Assembly (NCBI GenBank): GCA_002633005.1
Contig: NMRA01000028.1
Coordinates: 1,616,177 to 1,680,176 of the forward strand
Direction of reading: 5' to 3'
Source: Phoronis australis
Lineage: Eukaryota; Phoronida; Phoronidae
Length of the DNA stretch: 64,000 nt
A program made the translations under genes and the position numbers. Below, piece after piece: positions 52,983 to 64,000 of this stretch (position 1 is the stretch's first letter; each line of letters opens with the position of its first letter). The notes under the pieces were generated by a model, which had not been told where the DNA came from, made no database searches, and saw only the letters and a list, made by a program, of their open reading frames with translations.

Positions 52983-55900
52983 GTTTATTTTTGGTGAAGT
53001 ATATGTATAAGCAAAGAAACATTCCAGTGATTAGAAGGACTGAAGTGTTAGATACTGGTGTTCATCCACTATGTATACACCATAAGGCAAGGTAATCAGT
53101 CAGTATTTTATCAAAATTTACATTCCCATGCTTGTTAATGCTTTTGCAAAACTTAGCATTCCTTTTATATTTATGTTACAAGATGTTCAGAGATATGATG
53201 CTTTGTTAGTTGATGTTGTTCTAAGTGCCTAACAATTTGGTGACTATAACGTAGCATGTGAATCAATAGCCACATCCCGGAAGTCACTCTTCTAGAATGT
53301 GAGATTAGGAAAGAGACCCTCAACATCACTCGGTAGTGCTACATTGAGAGATATTTTTGCTAACATTCCCTCATTCCTGCATCGCACCCCGTAGTGCTGC
53401 AGCATTTTTGGATCAACAAAATATTTTACCGTACTAAAAACTGAGTCCAGCAGTAGACTACCATTGTTTCAGCAAGTTTCTATTCCATCTCAATGGGGTT
53501 AGTCTGTTAAAGTTAGTTATGCACATTTGTTTGCCCAACTGCATAACCTACCATGCATTCAGCTCAGCCCCACTCATTAAAATTTATTGTTCTTTTGCCT
53601 AATGCAATGAACTGTAAACTGTTAACGTAGTTATTATGGTTTTCAGAAAAAAGCATTGCACTAAAACTGCAAAGACTCAGGCACATACCACCCAGAGCTT
53701 ATCTCTGCTTGAAACCGATGTTACGCAATGAATTAGTTGCTTTGGAGTAGCACATTTTTATCTACGATTTATTCCCATAATTGACGGTGTTCCCCACTAA
53801 GGGTACCCCTTTATGAGGACGGTCTAGTTCATACTCCGGCAAAGTGATAATGAAGTGGGCTGGCATGTAAACAAACCAAGGGTGACAGCGTGCCTGCCAA
53901 ATGTGTTACACAGTAGGTAACTCATGATTTTCAAAGGATGTGGCTATTGTTTACGTTCTTATCTCTAAATATTTTCATCTATCAATTATCATGAATGAGG
54001 AAAATATATCATAGCTATTTTCAAAATTTCTGAAAACATTAGTTGAGCAGTTGTTCAAGTACAATTTTGGATGTCTACGCTGTTTTGATTTTATATTCAG
54101 AATTATGTGAATGATTCTGTATGCATTTATAATGTATTTACGATCTGGTTTTTCCTTGTTGTTATCATGTACCGCACAAGAATGTTATGAGCGATCAACC
54201 ATACAGATCACAATGTACTATGTGTGCCATTTGGTGCTCACTTTCAGACCTATTGATCAACCTAATATTTTTTCTTATGGAAATTATATCAACTAGATCT
54301 ATGTCATCTCTTAGGTAACCATTAATGATATTTATCAGATGATTTTTTTTATTTTAGAGTTATTATTTATTATTAAAGAATAGTAATTTATTATTACGAT
54401 TAATTAGTGGAATCCCTATTAACTACCAGTTTATTATTACTCATTATCAGGACGAAGCAATTTCTGAAATTGGTAGTTTATGATACAGGTTTGTCTAAGT
54501 AGCATATATGTATTGTGTTTATTCAGTTTCTTGCCTCGCTGTGCCAAGCTTTTTTTCCACACAATGTCAATCAAAACACTTATTTTTCGTCCTTTAGTTC
54601 TGAACAATCGTAATTACGGTATTATGATGCTTGTATGTGTACTTGTTCTTTGCTGTCATATAGTTTGATTTAAAATATGTTAGAGGCCATTACTGGCTAG
54701 TAAAACTGCGTGAAATGCAGAGACTAAAGTTGATATACAAAAATTATAACAAAAACCTGATGTTTCGAGCATTGCTATTTCTCAAAGGATGCGAATGATT
54801 TTGGAGCATGGCTTGAGTGACATAAAGTATTAAACAGTCTGTGCCATCTCGACATCCACTCCACACATCATGTTACGTGTACTGCAGTCTCCCGTACTCT
54901 TTGAGAGAGAGCTATAATTTTATCGTAATTTTATATCGACTTCTCAGTCTCCTTATATGCAGTTTATATTGCTGTCATGCTTCGTTGTTTCCGCGGGAAT
55001 TTGGTGCTTTTAGTGCAAAGCAATGTGGCTGGTGCATTAATTTCAAGGATTGCAATGGTCCCCGTCGCAACAAAGCAGTCCTCACTTTGTTCTCAAGAAT
55101 TTTGCCCGAGTGGGAACCAAATAAATGTTGGAAACTCTTGTTACACTTTGAGCAAGAACCCGTGGATAGTCTGGCATTCAAAGCATATTTTTGGCCAAAG
55201 ATGTCATTTCTAACCCATTTCATAGGATTTTAGGACAGACGGGGACATTCTGAATACTGCTTTGGTGTGATAGGGCCCTACGATATAAGTGAATGGTTAC
55301 CTAGCAATGAAGTCGCCTTTTATATGAAATTATTTGTATATCCAGACTGCCATTATAGAGTTTGACAATGCATGTAGACACCCTATAGTCCAGTTTGTTG
55401 TGATTGTGGTTGTTGAAAATAAATTATGTTATTGCTTCCACCTGGAGATTGTGATAGCACTGCAATAGGCTTTTTGCAAGTCATTCCAAAATGAGTGTTC
55501 ACTGGCTACAACTTGTTGCTGAACATTATAGAACTCATTGCCTGTCAGTAACTGCAGGTGTAAAAATGAATGTTGTAACGCCCACACAGTGCTAATAAGG
55601 TCAAGCCAAAATCAAGTAAATTGTCTTATTAGCGCAACTAATGACCTCCATTCGGTCCTCAGTGATTTATCTTGTTAACACAACTAATTACCTCCATTCG
55701 GTCCTTGTTGCAATCTTATTAAGGAGGCTAACTCTTCCCATTAAAAATATGAAAACATCAACCACAACAGCATTCAAAGATGTGCTGCATGAGGTTTTAT
55801 AAAAATAGCGGTAATGGAGTACTGTTCTAAGAAGGAGCAAGATTTGGAAATGGCCTTGGAACACCAGGACATGTAAAACAATCTTGACAGTTCCAGAAGC

Positions 55901-56129
55901 TTCTGGACCCAATTCCACAACTACCGTCTACAACATTATCCTAGCATCACTAAGTTAAAACGAGAACCAGCTAAAACTGGTACAAACTAGACTGTTAACA
56001 GCAGACGAGTGTAAACAGAAATCTGCGATGAATATCCTTCATGTTTTTTCAATTCTTTCAGATGTTTGGTGAACACACACACTGTAAATGTTTGAAAATT
56101 GAAGATGAAAACATGAGAGAACAATGATA
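52983..56129. other. Cadherin 3' flank and convergent intergenic region
   Basis: No coding exon recognised between the cadherin stop codon and the ACTR6 3' end. Possible cadherin poly(A) signals are ATTAAA near 53577, AATAAA at 55120-55125 and AATAAA at 55418-55423. I cannot tell which is used. A short direct repeat around the phrase ctaatgacctccattcggtc occurs twice at about 55636-55705. An open frame at 54841-55233 has no recognised similarity. Confidence 0.4.
55418..55423 (+). terminator. Candidate poly(A) signal for the cadherin transcript
   Basis: AATAAA on the + strand about 2.4 kb after the stop codon, followed by a T-rich stretch. It is the last AATAAA before the region where the opposite-strand gene ends. 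Earlier candidates exist, so this is weak. Confidence 0.25.
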
Positions 56130-56135
56130 TTTATT
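56130..56135 (-). terminator. ACTR6 poly(A) signal
   Basis: AATAAA on the - strand (tttatt on +), 70 bp after the ACTR6 stop codon. Distance and orientation fit a poly(A) signal. Confidence 0.55.
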
Positions 56136-56204
56136 TTTACTAAAAAAATGTTTACAGTATGGAAATTGAGAAGACATTCCATACACAACACACAACTGAT
56201 GGCC

Positions 56205-56334
56205 TTATATGTCAAACTTATCCAGACAGATGTTGTGTCCATGTTCATCATATTGTTTCTTGGTGACCACCATTTTGTTGAATTCTGTATTCTTGGTCAG
56301 CAGAGCTCCTCCCTCCCAGGCGAATGTTGTCGGA
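56205..56334 (-). CDS. ACTR6: ACTR6 last exon
   Basis: Phase 2 in, stop TAA at 56205-56207 (- strand). Forty-two codons from P-T-T-F-A-W-E-G-G to the terminal K-F-D-I. The acceptor is a good polypyrimidine tract (cttttctttcttacag on the - strand). The open frame continues upstream to an ATG at 56414, but that part is intron. Confidence 0.9.
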
Positions 56335-59300
56335 CTGTAAGAAAGAAAAGTCCATTTAATAATTACACTCTTATCAACGCTTAGCTGCACAAGGATGTAT
56401 GAGGCCAAGTTCACTGTTTTTATATGTTGTAATAATTCACTACTTGCACACTTTGGTGGCGCTGCAAAAAATGATTGTCGTTTAGGACAAAATGCCTCGT
56501 TTTAGCATCAATTTAAACAATGCAAACATGAAAGTATGCGGGCTCCAAACATGCAGAACCATTGTAGTTGGGACATAACGCCTCATTTTCAAGTATAATG
56601 GCGAATTCGTGCAAGTAGTGAATGAATGCTCCTTAATGTAGTTAAGGTCATGGCCGACTTTCACAATTTCCAACTAAGCAGCGGAAGTTGGATAAATACA
56701 TCTCGTTGCTTGATCTCATAAAATTGGCATCCCTATAAGTAGAAAACCTGCTTAGGTCTCGGAACATTAGGGGTGGCACAGACATGTACTGATCAAACAT
56801 CACTTCCGATGCAATCTGTCTAGAATCACTACACAGGCAGAATAGAGCCTGTTACTAGTTAGTTAGCAAAGGTTAAAAGTTTATGTTAATTATTGTTAAA
56901 TGTTTTTGATTGATTCTATTCCAGTTTGCCTCATGCACGTGTCTGCTGTCACTACCCTGACCTGTTGGATCGTTGCCAAATTGTTGGTGTAATCAATGTT
57001 TTTGATTAATTAATATCAGATACTCAGTGAAACAGCCAGGTTACGACTGAGTAAGTATGTGTATTAATTAACATAGCCAAATATTTACAAAACTACAGCA
57101 TTCAACTCTAAGTAAAGCTATAAATATATTGACTGACAGTAGCAACAGTTTTAATCATACAATCATAAAATATATGGATTTAACAAACACCAATATGCCA
57201 TCGACTGGGTAAGTTGAATATATTGTTTTTGTTAAACTTTGCAAAATTTCAGGATCACTCAAAATAACAGTCCGTAATTATTAAAAAACATTACCAAATT
57301 TCTTTTGATATAAATAAACATTCAAGATGGAATTTCAAAATAAATGAATGATTGTCTTTTCCTTTTTGCTTTGTACAACTTAAATGACAAAAATTCATGT
57401 TCAGTTTAGGTCATACAAGTCCTAATTTTCGTAATTCCCCTGTACTTAAGTAAAACATTTAAAAAATAATAACTGACAACATTTTAGTGAACAGTACGTA
57501 AGAAGGAGGTAGCAACGATCCTTAAGGCCGTGTCTCTACAATCAACTAAACTCTAGTCCCACAGGTGAAATTTATGAATGAATTTTCACCACCTGATAAA
57601 ACATCTGAAAGTTTCACACCAAGTATTCCTAAAAACTATGTTATTCCAACGTTAGGCGAATTTTAACATTTTCCTAGGGTTCATCAAAACCTTAAAGGTA
57701 ACCTCCCAGACCTTTTCCAAATGTTCATCAAATCCAGAATAGTCAAACAAGCACATTCTACACTCACTCTCCAGATTGTGAATGTAAGCAAATACAGGAT
57801 GTCATTTCACAACTAATAATAATGTCCATCACTGGAAAGACTACAAAAACCAATGTGACTGACAAACAAACTTGTTGATATGTTCCTGAGCAAAGGTAGG
57901 TTACTTAATATGACTACCATTGTCCAGAAGTCAGTTACAGTGACAACGCACCATCCCAGTTACCGTGACAATGCACCATCCCACACAAATGTAGGTAATA
58001 GAAAATGGACTATCTGGAAACGATCTCGCAATACGAGTCGGAAGTGCCTTATCAAAAGGAGGTATTGCTAGTAAGCTGTGATGTGGGAGTATGTCTTGAG
58101 GGTATACTATTTCCCCCCCCCCAAAAAAAAACATTTTGGGAGTTTATCCGTCAACCACAAACATCAACTGCATAAAAACAAAAAACTTTCAACTTATGCA
58201 TGTTGTTGTCAGAGCCCGATTGAGAGGGCCGTCCGAGAGATCTCGAATGTCACTTGGTCACTTTTCATATGCTTAACAATCTATTCTGCTGCACCTGATC
58301 ATACGACACGCGAGGGTGCCGCATGTCATCAGTAACACATCAGCATTGACTTTATCTATATAAATTAGAATTTCAATAATAAACATTTTTTAAAAAAATC
58401 GTTAAAACATGTTGAGTGAGTGAGATCGTTTGACTGGATCACAAGATGTATCATAAATACAATGCATCGAGGTGAACCATAACTTCTCCAATTCAGCAAC
58501 GCACTCTTGCAAAACAGCATTACTCTTATTGCATTCATAACAAGATCATAGCATGTAGCAGACATCACATTTGAATGTGCTTTGTGACAGTGGCTAAACA
58601 CAAGTTCACACCACACGCATGCTCAACTGCCTGGCTAAACACAAGTTCACACTACACGCATGCTCAGCTGCCTGGCTAAACACAAGTTCACAATACACGC
58701 ATGCTCAACTGCCTGGCTAAACACATGTTCACAATACACGCATGCTCAACTGCCGCCACATATTATTCAAGGTCTTTTCAATGCTTCTCCCCTGATCTTT
58801 AACCAGAAAAACAAACTTCTTCCATTTGTCTCGTGGCTATATTTCTTCATTTTATAGCGAAAGTGCCATCCCCTTCTAATTTAAAGTCGCACATTTCCAG
58901 TCCTGTGAGCATGTTATCTGCTAAAGTTTATAAATCAAAATTAAATTTCGTGCATAGACAATCGTAGAGTTTATGTTAGTCCATGAGTAAACTGCTTTGA
59001 CACAATTTAAACAACAAACTCTCCTGTTACGTTCAAACTGCTTCGTGGTTCACTCCCTTAACTTACTTGTTAGGAATATTCACGCAGACATCAAACTCCT
59101 CAGGAGTCAAAGACCGCACATCATTGTACCTAAAACAAGTAAATAGACAGCTTTTAAGAAGTGAGACAGGAAAATGGAGCATTGAAGAAGATGGCCTCAG
59201 TTCAAAGGCCCGCATGCAGTTGGACAGTGGTGTGCCGACGGGAGTTATGAAATATACACTACCCTGTTGTCGGTTTTATAAGCGTACATTTATCTACACC

Positions 59301-59643
59301 TCCATATCATGATACCGTACTGCAAGATTTTTCAGCAACTGTGACCCAATAGCATTTTTGGCAAAAAATGACCATAGCACTTTTTTCTAAAAACCTCTCG
59401 TACTCTAAAATCATTTCTCGGATCATGATCTATTTGGCAACAAATATGATATACCCTGAGAGGGAGGACACTCTTGGTGTAACGAGAACATTCATTTTCC
59501 ATGTATCTGAAGTTGCCTTTCATAATTTGAACCAGACCCATGGTCTTTGCTTGATCAACATACTTACACGCGCTCCCTGAAGCCTGGTAACATGCAGTTA
59601 CCACCAGTCAGTAATATATTCTTGTAAAAGTGTGGCCTCATCT
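56205..59643 (-). CDS. ACTR6: Actin-related protein 6 (ARP6), 3' three exons, 5' partial
   Basis: Spliced gene on the - strand: exons 59643-59568, 59129-59067 and 56334-56205, with consistent phases (269 nt). The encoded end, through T-F-A-W-E-G-G, M-V-V-T-K-K-Q-Y-D-E-H-G-H and the final K-F-D-I, matches what I know of the C-terminus of animal ACTR6. The L-T-G-G-N-C-M-L-P-G-F segment is the actin-fold TGG loop that contacts nucleotide. ARP6 is a nuclear subunit of the SRCAP/SWR1-type remodeller that places H2A.Z in chromatin and has been linked to HP1. Roughly the last quarter of a protein of about 400 residues is present. Upstream exons were not found up to 64000. The gene is convergent with the cadherin gene. 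Confidence 0.88.
58591..58754. repeat. 41-bp tandem repeat, four copies
   Basis: The unit tggctaaacacaagttcaca plus a 21-bp remainder ending caactgcc repeats four times with few changes. In the intron of ACTR6 between its last two exons. Confidence 0.92.
59067..59129 (-). CDS. ACTR6: ACTR6 exon (second from end)
   Basis: Reads V-Y-N-D-V-R-S-L-T-P-E-E-F-D-V-C-V-N-I-P-N, phase 2/2, with - strand acceptor gttttag and donor gtaagt. L-T-P-x-x-[FY]-D-V matches the ACTR6 family. Confidence 0.87.
59568..59643 (-). CDS. ACTR6: ACTR6 exon (antepenultimate*; third from end)
   Basis: Reads M-R-P-H-F-Y-K-N-I-L-L-T-G-G-N then C-M-L-P-G-F-R-E-R, phase 1 in and 2 out. Acceptor on the - strand is gtttcag, donor is gtaagt. 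TGG is the conserved actin-fold loop. Confidence 0.87.
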
Positions 59644-60949
59644 CTGAAACACAGTGCAAACAGTAAACTGAATGATGGACCAATCATCAGTCCAATGGCA
59701 TGTTATACTCATAGTTCAGAGCTGCTCAAGATCATACCAAACAAAACAGTTGGACACCATCGGCCATTTTGTGAGACGTGCATGTCTCAGTTCTTCTCAA
59801 GTCTAGAAATCACTTCTAACCTGAATAAGGAATAAACTCAGACCACTTCTAAAACAGTAAAAAGGTTTAAATCACAATTACGGTAAAGTCAAAATGTTCG
59901 ACAGAAAGCTTTTCATTAACAGTTTTACCACCAACCTCGCCTGATGTAATGTTTTGATATTGTTTCAATTGGTTATTAGCTGAGGATAATGAGAAAAGAT
60001 ACTTCACTGCATGGTAAAGAGTAACTGACCCAAATAAAAACGCGCACAGTTAATAACACTAATGAAATATGCATCTCGTTCATATCTGTTTTGCTCAGTT
60101 CAAAGTTATTTTCAAACTGTTTTCTTGGTCAAATGATTTGCAGACTTACATGATGAGAGTAATTTTTAAAGTCACATGACTAGTTTATTGCTTGGTCATA
60201 TCACAACGTGGAAAATCTACACCAAGCAAAAAATACAAGTCAATCTTAAAGGGAAAAAACAGTGCTTCCTCTCAAAAGCAACTTCTTATTTTGCCACCTA
60301 ACACAACAGCTATGTATCCGGTCTTGTCATGCTCCAGACTAATTAGAAATGATTTCTAGACAAAGAAGAAGCAGTTCATTGTCGGTTCAGACCAGACTCA
60401 TTAAGTTGATTGGCAGTTTTGTGTTATTCATCAAGGCAATATGGCCGCCAGGGAAACCAAACAGTTCATTTTCAGTATAAACTAAGGATAAGAAAATGTT
60501 GCTTTGGAAGAGCAAATACTCCTGTGAAGCCTGGGGGATCTCTCACATTGAAAAGCAGCCTGCAGGGGGTAGGCAGCACCTTTTCAGCAAGTTTTGCGGG
60601 ACAAGCGCGGGGTCCAGTAGGCTCCTAAATTTCCATATCGTCCCCGCAAAAGTCCCACTGCATTGGCCTCACTCAGCCCCACAAAAGGCACACTGGCTGT
60701 CTTCCTACGGAAAAATCTACCCAGCAAAAGGGGGTGGGAATTAGCAGACCCAATACTTGCAATAGGGGGTCTCTCAGCATTTTTTGTACACGCCTGCAAG
60801 CACCTTGTCAATATGAGTGACCCCCGGGCTGTGAAGAAAGTTGATCTTTTTGACTCCAGGGCATAGTGAGGCAAGCTACATGCTGTAAATTCACTAGCAG
60901 TAAAAAGTGTTGACAATAAACAGAAACTTTAAGAAATTCATCCACTGGT

Positions 60950-61170
60950 CCGTTCCATGAAAAGTAATGATTTTTAAAAGACAGAAATTTGGCTTTACGT
61001 TCCCATGCCCCAACTGCTGAATAAAGGTTTAGCCAAGTAATTATGAGTGCATTACACTTGAAAAATAATTCACAGAAATAATCTCAATAACTAGCAGTTT
61101 ATTTTTTTCTCAAATACTTTACACTATTTCTCAAGTGGGCTTCAATTATTTTTCAGAAGTAGCTGTGTGG
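60950..61170 (-). repeat. Dispersed MITE-like repeat, inverted copy
   Basis: Matches the 43.7-kb and 61.5-kb copies in reverse orientation (ggtttagccaagtaattatg and agtgcat). Forms an inverted pair with the next entry. Confidence 0.6.
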
Positions 61171-61520
61171 TATGCAGGACCCAAATTTCAGACTTGAATC
61201 TTTTAAGACTTAGCAGTGTTCAGGAGTCATTTTGCGCACAACAGACACCTATACACTGTTGATGTGTGCTGCACGCTATGTGTTGTGATTTCAGTAGCAC
61301 TAGAAAGCATGTAGAGAAAATATAGCTGAGTGCCTTCAGAAGGATATTCAGCCATATTGGTTTGCCTTATCAGAACACACAATCAAGTGCCTCAATACAA
61401 TTTAATGCCAAAACATTAACTAAGCATTAAAAATTGATCCCAACAATTTCCTTTCTTAGGCACAGAATGATTTTGAGGCATCATGGCAAAAACTAATAAT
61501 TTGTTGCTGCTGACATCTGG

Positions 61521-61774
61521 AGTCTGTTTCATAAAAAGCGACTTGGCCTAACGCTCCTCATAAATATTTCTGAAAAATAATTCATTCTCACTTGAGAAAA
61601 AGTGCAAAGTCTCTGAGAATATACCTGTAACTGTTAGCTACTGTGAAAACTTCTATAAATTATTTCTAGACTGTGATGCACTCATAATTACTTGGATAAA
61701 CCTTTTTTCAGCAATTGCAAAGTGGGAACATAAAACCAAATTTCTGTCTTAAGTCACTTTCACGAAACAAGTCC
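61521..61774 (+). mobile_element. MITE-like repeat with GTTTCAT-type ends
   Basis: The left end ggagtctgtttcataaaaag and right end ...cactttcacgaaacaagtcc are approximately inverted. The inside carries the shared actcataattacttgg segment. No coding capacity. Confidence 0.6.
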
Positions 61775-63280
61775 TTGAACTCAATAAGTTAGAATTCACA
61801 GGTCATCATACACTGAAAGCAACAAGTCAATCCAAAAGAAATAGGCTGGTTCTTTGACTGAGACTAGATGGACTACCTATGGTAACTCTTCATTTGTTCC
61901 ACACAAAACATTTGATAGATTGCCATTTATGATCGGCATAGGTACCAAAGACAAAAACATGCGTCACAACTGCGTTTCCAGAGATTAAAAGGACAAAAGG
62001 TTGGAAAAATAAAGTCATTTATTGTGACAGAAAAGAAATACAAAGAATAAGACTGAAAATAGAGGCAAAAACTACTAATCTATGAAAAAATGGGCAACAC
62101 CACAAGAAACGTTGTAAGATAACTCACGCCCATCTGCAGGGACACTTTTCTCTAACTTTCAAAGTCTGGTTACCTTATGGCAAACAAATGAAATTATTAC
62201 CAAAAGTTGTTTTACGACATCTGCAGAGTACAAACCAAGCTAATAATGAAACTAAATTTTCTTGATCTTTACTTTAGTTGAAAAGTTTGACAAAACAAAT
62301 TTTCACTAGTCCACCATATTGTATGCTGAATAGCAGAATAAGCATAGACTGAGCTTAGAATTTTAACAAAACATGCTTGCAAGCGTAATAGGAGAGCGGA
62401 TATTCATTAAGAAGCTTTTATTAACACTAGCTACATTGCCAGTAAACATGACTAATAGCCTTCTGATGATGCAATTACATAATTATTGACGCAAACTTCT
62501 GTATGGCTACATATAGTGGCACAATCCCAAGTTGAACAATCTACAGAGAAGTATCACAGATTCAGGACAGCAGAAGGCAAAGGTAAGTTCAAACACCTGC
62601 AGATTCTTCATAATTATCCCCATTTTCCCAGGTTTCCAAAATGCATTACTATAAAGACGGAGGGTTGAGATTAGCTATTTGCATTGCACTTTTGACAAGA
62701 TAAAAACGACAACAAAAAAGACAAAATTCAGTATTTTATTTATTGCCTTTTCACCTCAAAAATACATAAAAAATAATTGGTTTATTTTACCAGTCAGACT
62801 ACAGTCCATTAACAATACTTTGTGGGAAGTGGTTGGAAAGAGTGTAAGTCTACACATGCCTGAAAGGTGCAATTATTAAGAAAAACAAATTACTAATGGA
62901 CATAAATGAACCATGGATTTATTTGAAGTTGAAGACACATTCCGTTTCAATTTCATTAAGAACGTCAAAAAGGAACTGGTTACAATAAATCAAAATGTTG
63001 GGGCACCTTTAGTGGAATTAGGATTATTCACTGCCTGGGTGCCCCAAGTCACCATCGACATCCCACCGCACTCCCTCTGAGTTGCTTTAGATATCATGCC
63101 TCCGACCCCAGATCGCCACCAATTTTACAATTAGGTGGACGCCTGTCTGCCTCCCTATCAATGCTACTACAGCGTGAGCTCATTCTTACTATAGCGTATA
63201 CTTTGTACTTGAGTCTCGCGCATTTGTTAGGGTCAGTCGGACAATTCAGATAGGGGGTTGGCTACTTCATTTGGATTACG

Positions 63281-64000
63281 TACGGTAAAGTCGCGTGATT
63301 TTCGGACGGCCCGCCATTTTCGACCAAGAATAAATATTTCCGAAATGAGTTTTTCATAGTCCACGAAATTCGTACAAGGTCCAAAAACTGTTTTTTAATG
63401 ATCTTCGAACTTCGGACAATGTCATAAACGTCGGATTTTTGCCCCGCGACTTTCGGACAAGGGAAATTTTAGAAACGCTAATTTGGGATCGACGCAACTC
63501 CCGTGTCACTAAAGCGTTCAACGGATGATTACTACTCTATAAGGCTTGAATCTGAGAATTAGTGTAACGGGCTTTGTAATTTTTACCTTGTCTTGACGAT
63601 GTCATGACCGTTACTCGATTGTCTTGCGTTTAGCTTGTGTTTGGCGCTTTAGCTATGGAAAGAGTCACCGAGTCCCGCATGACGAAAATTTCTGATGAAA
63701 ATACAAATGGGAAATACACCGAAGGCTGCAATTTTTCGTTGTAGCGTAACATGTGCTCTGGTTTAATTAGACCGTATTGTTCGACTTCGGACTGTGACAT
63801 TGAACTTGCACGCCTGACATCAACTTGCGTGTTTACGAAACGTTTTTATTTTTAAAACGTCCTGGCCTTTGCAAATGCCCTTGTTAGTGGCTAAAATCTC
63901 CGGCGACGTGTCCCGATTTTATTCTTGACGTGATGAGAAATATTTTTTGTTTAGGCCCCCATTCACAATAGGCCACAGCTAAGTCTGTCCGTAGGATATC
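63281..64000. mobile_element. Left part of a TIR element running off the window
   Basis: Starts tacggtaaagtcgcgtgatt, matching the inverted end at 6320-6348. Inside, the phrase cttcggaca/tttcggaca recurs. The right end is beyond 64000. No transposase frame recognised in the visible 720 bp. Confidence 0.45.

Larger units (their letters stand above)
59644..63280 (-). other. Probable ACTR6 intron or upstream sequence
   Basis: No ACTR6 exon recognised here after searching the - strand for the conserved N-P-S-D-I-G-I region and for phase-compatible donors. It holds two inverted copies of a MITE-like repeat (listed separately). The open frames at 60410-60916 look random. Confidence 0.35.

Noticed and set aside
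54725-54790. Another hammerhead-like motif (CGAAACATCAGG)
   Set aside because: The CUGANGA part is not present (reads TTTGAGA).
54841-55233. 130-codon frame in the 3' flank
   Set aside because: Overlapping frames on both strands, no known domain; probably untranslated sequence.
60584-60916. 110-codon - strand frame (and + strand frames 60410-60744)
   Set aside because: No actin-fold or other motif; does not fit an ACTR6 exon.
62100-62160. Possible ACTR6 exon before a gtgagt donor on the - strand (S-L-Q-M-G)
   Set aside because: Only 24 bp would be open, with an in-frame stop directly upstream and no good acceptor.

Overview
The window is metazoan nuclear DNA. It has phase-consistent exons with GT/AG borders, long AT-rich introns, cadherin repeats and a nuclear actin-related protein gene. 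The density of DNA transposons, MITEs and tandem repeats inside introns, plus a near-identical tandem block joined by a single N, suits a repeat-rich, probably heterozygous invertebrate such as a marine deuterostome or lophotrochozoan. The species cannot be named from the sequence.

Positions 54 to 52982 (+ strand) are one very large gene. I assembled 29 exons by eye. All junctions use GT..AG, all phases agree, and the exons sum to 5187 nt (1728 residues plus stop). The 5' part of the gene lies before the window. The product is a cadherin with 13 extracellular cadherin repeats visible (the first partial), a non-canonical membrane-adjacent domain, one transmembrane helix and a cytoplasmic tail of about 175 residues ending in a PDZ-ligand-like T-T-E-I. 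This layout recalls the cadherin-23/protocadherin-15 group, but I do not assign orthology.

Positions 52983 to 56204 are the 3' flank of the cadherin gene and a convergent intergenic stretch. From 59643 back to 56205 (- strand) lie the last three exons of ACTR6 (ARP6), a subunit of the SRCAP/SWR1-type H2A.Z-exchange complex. Its upstream exons are not visible, so 59644 to 64000 is probably intron or further upstream sequence. The two genes are tail to tail, with stop codons about 3.2 kb apart. Nothing suggests they work together.

The introns carry most of the unusual structure: two TTAA-flanked elements with THAP-like reading frames (Kolobok-like), one of them a fold-back in which both ends carry the same THAP start; a solo end of the same family; a frameshifted THAP relic; a decayed piggyBac-like fragment; a LINE 3' end; several MITE or TIR elements sharing TACCGTA-type termini; a minisatellite and other tandem repeats; a three-part repeat of about 430-450 bp; and a tandem duplication of about 1.26 kb that includes the 3' edge of exon 12. 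I found no operon, CRISPR array, functional tRNA or rRNA, and no promoter I could defend.
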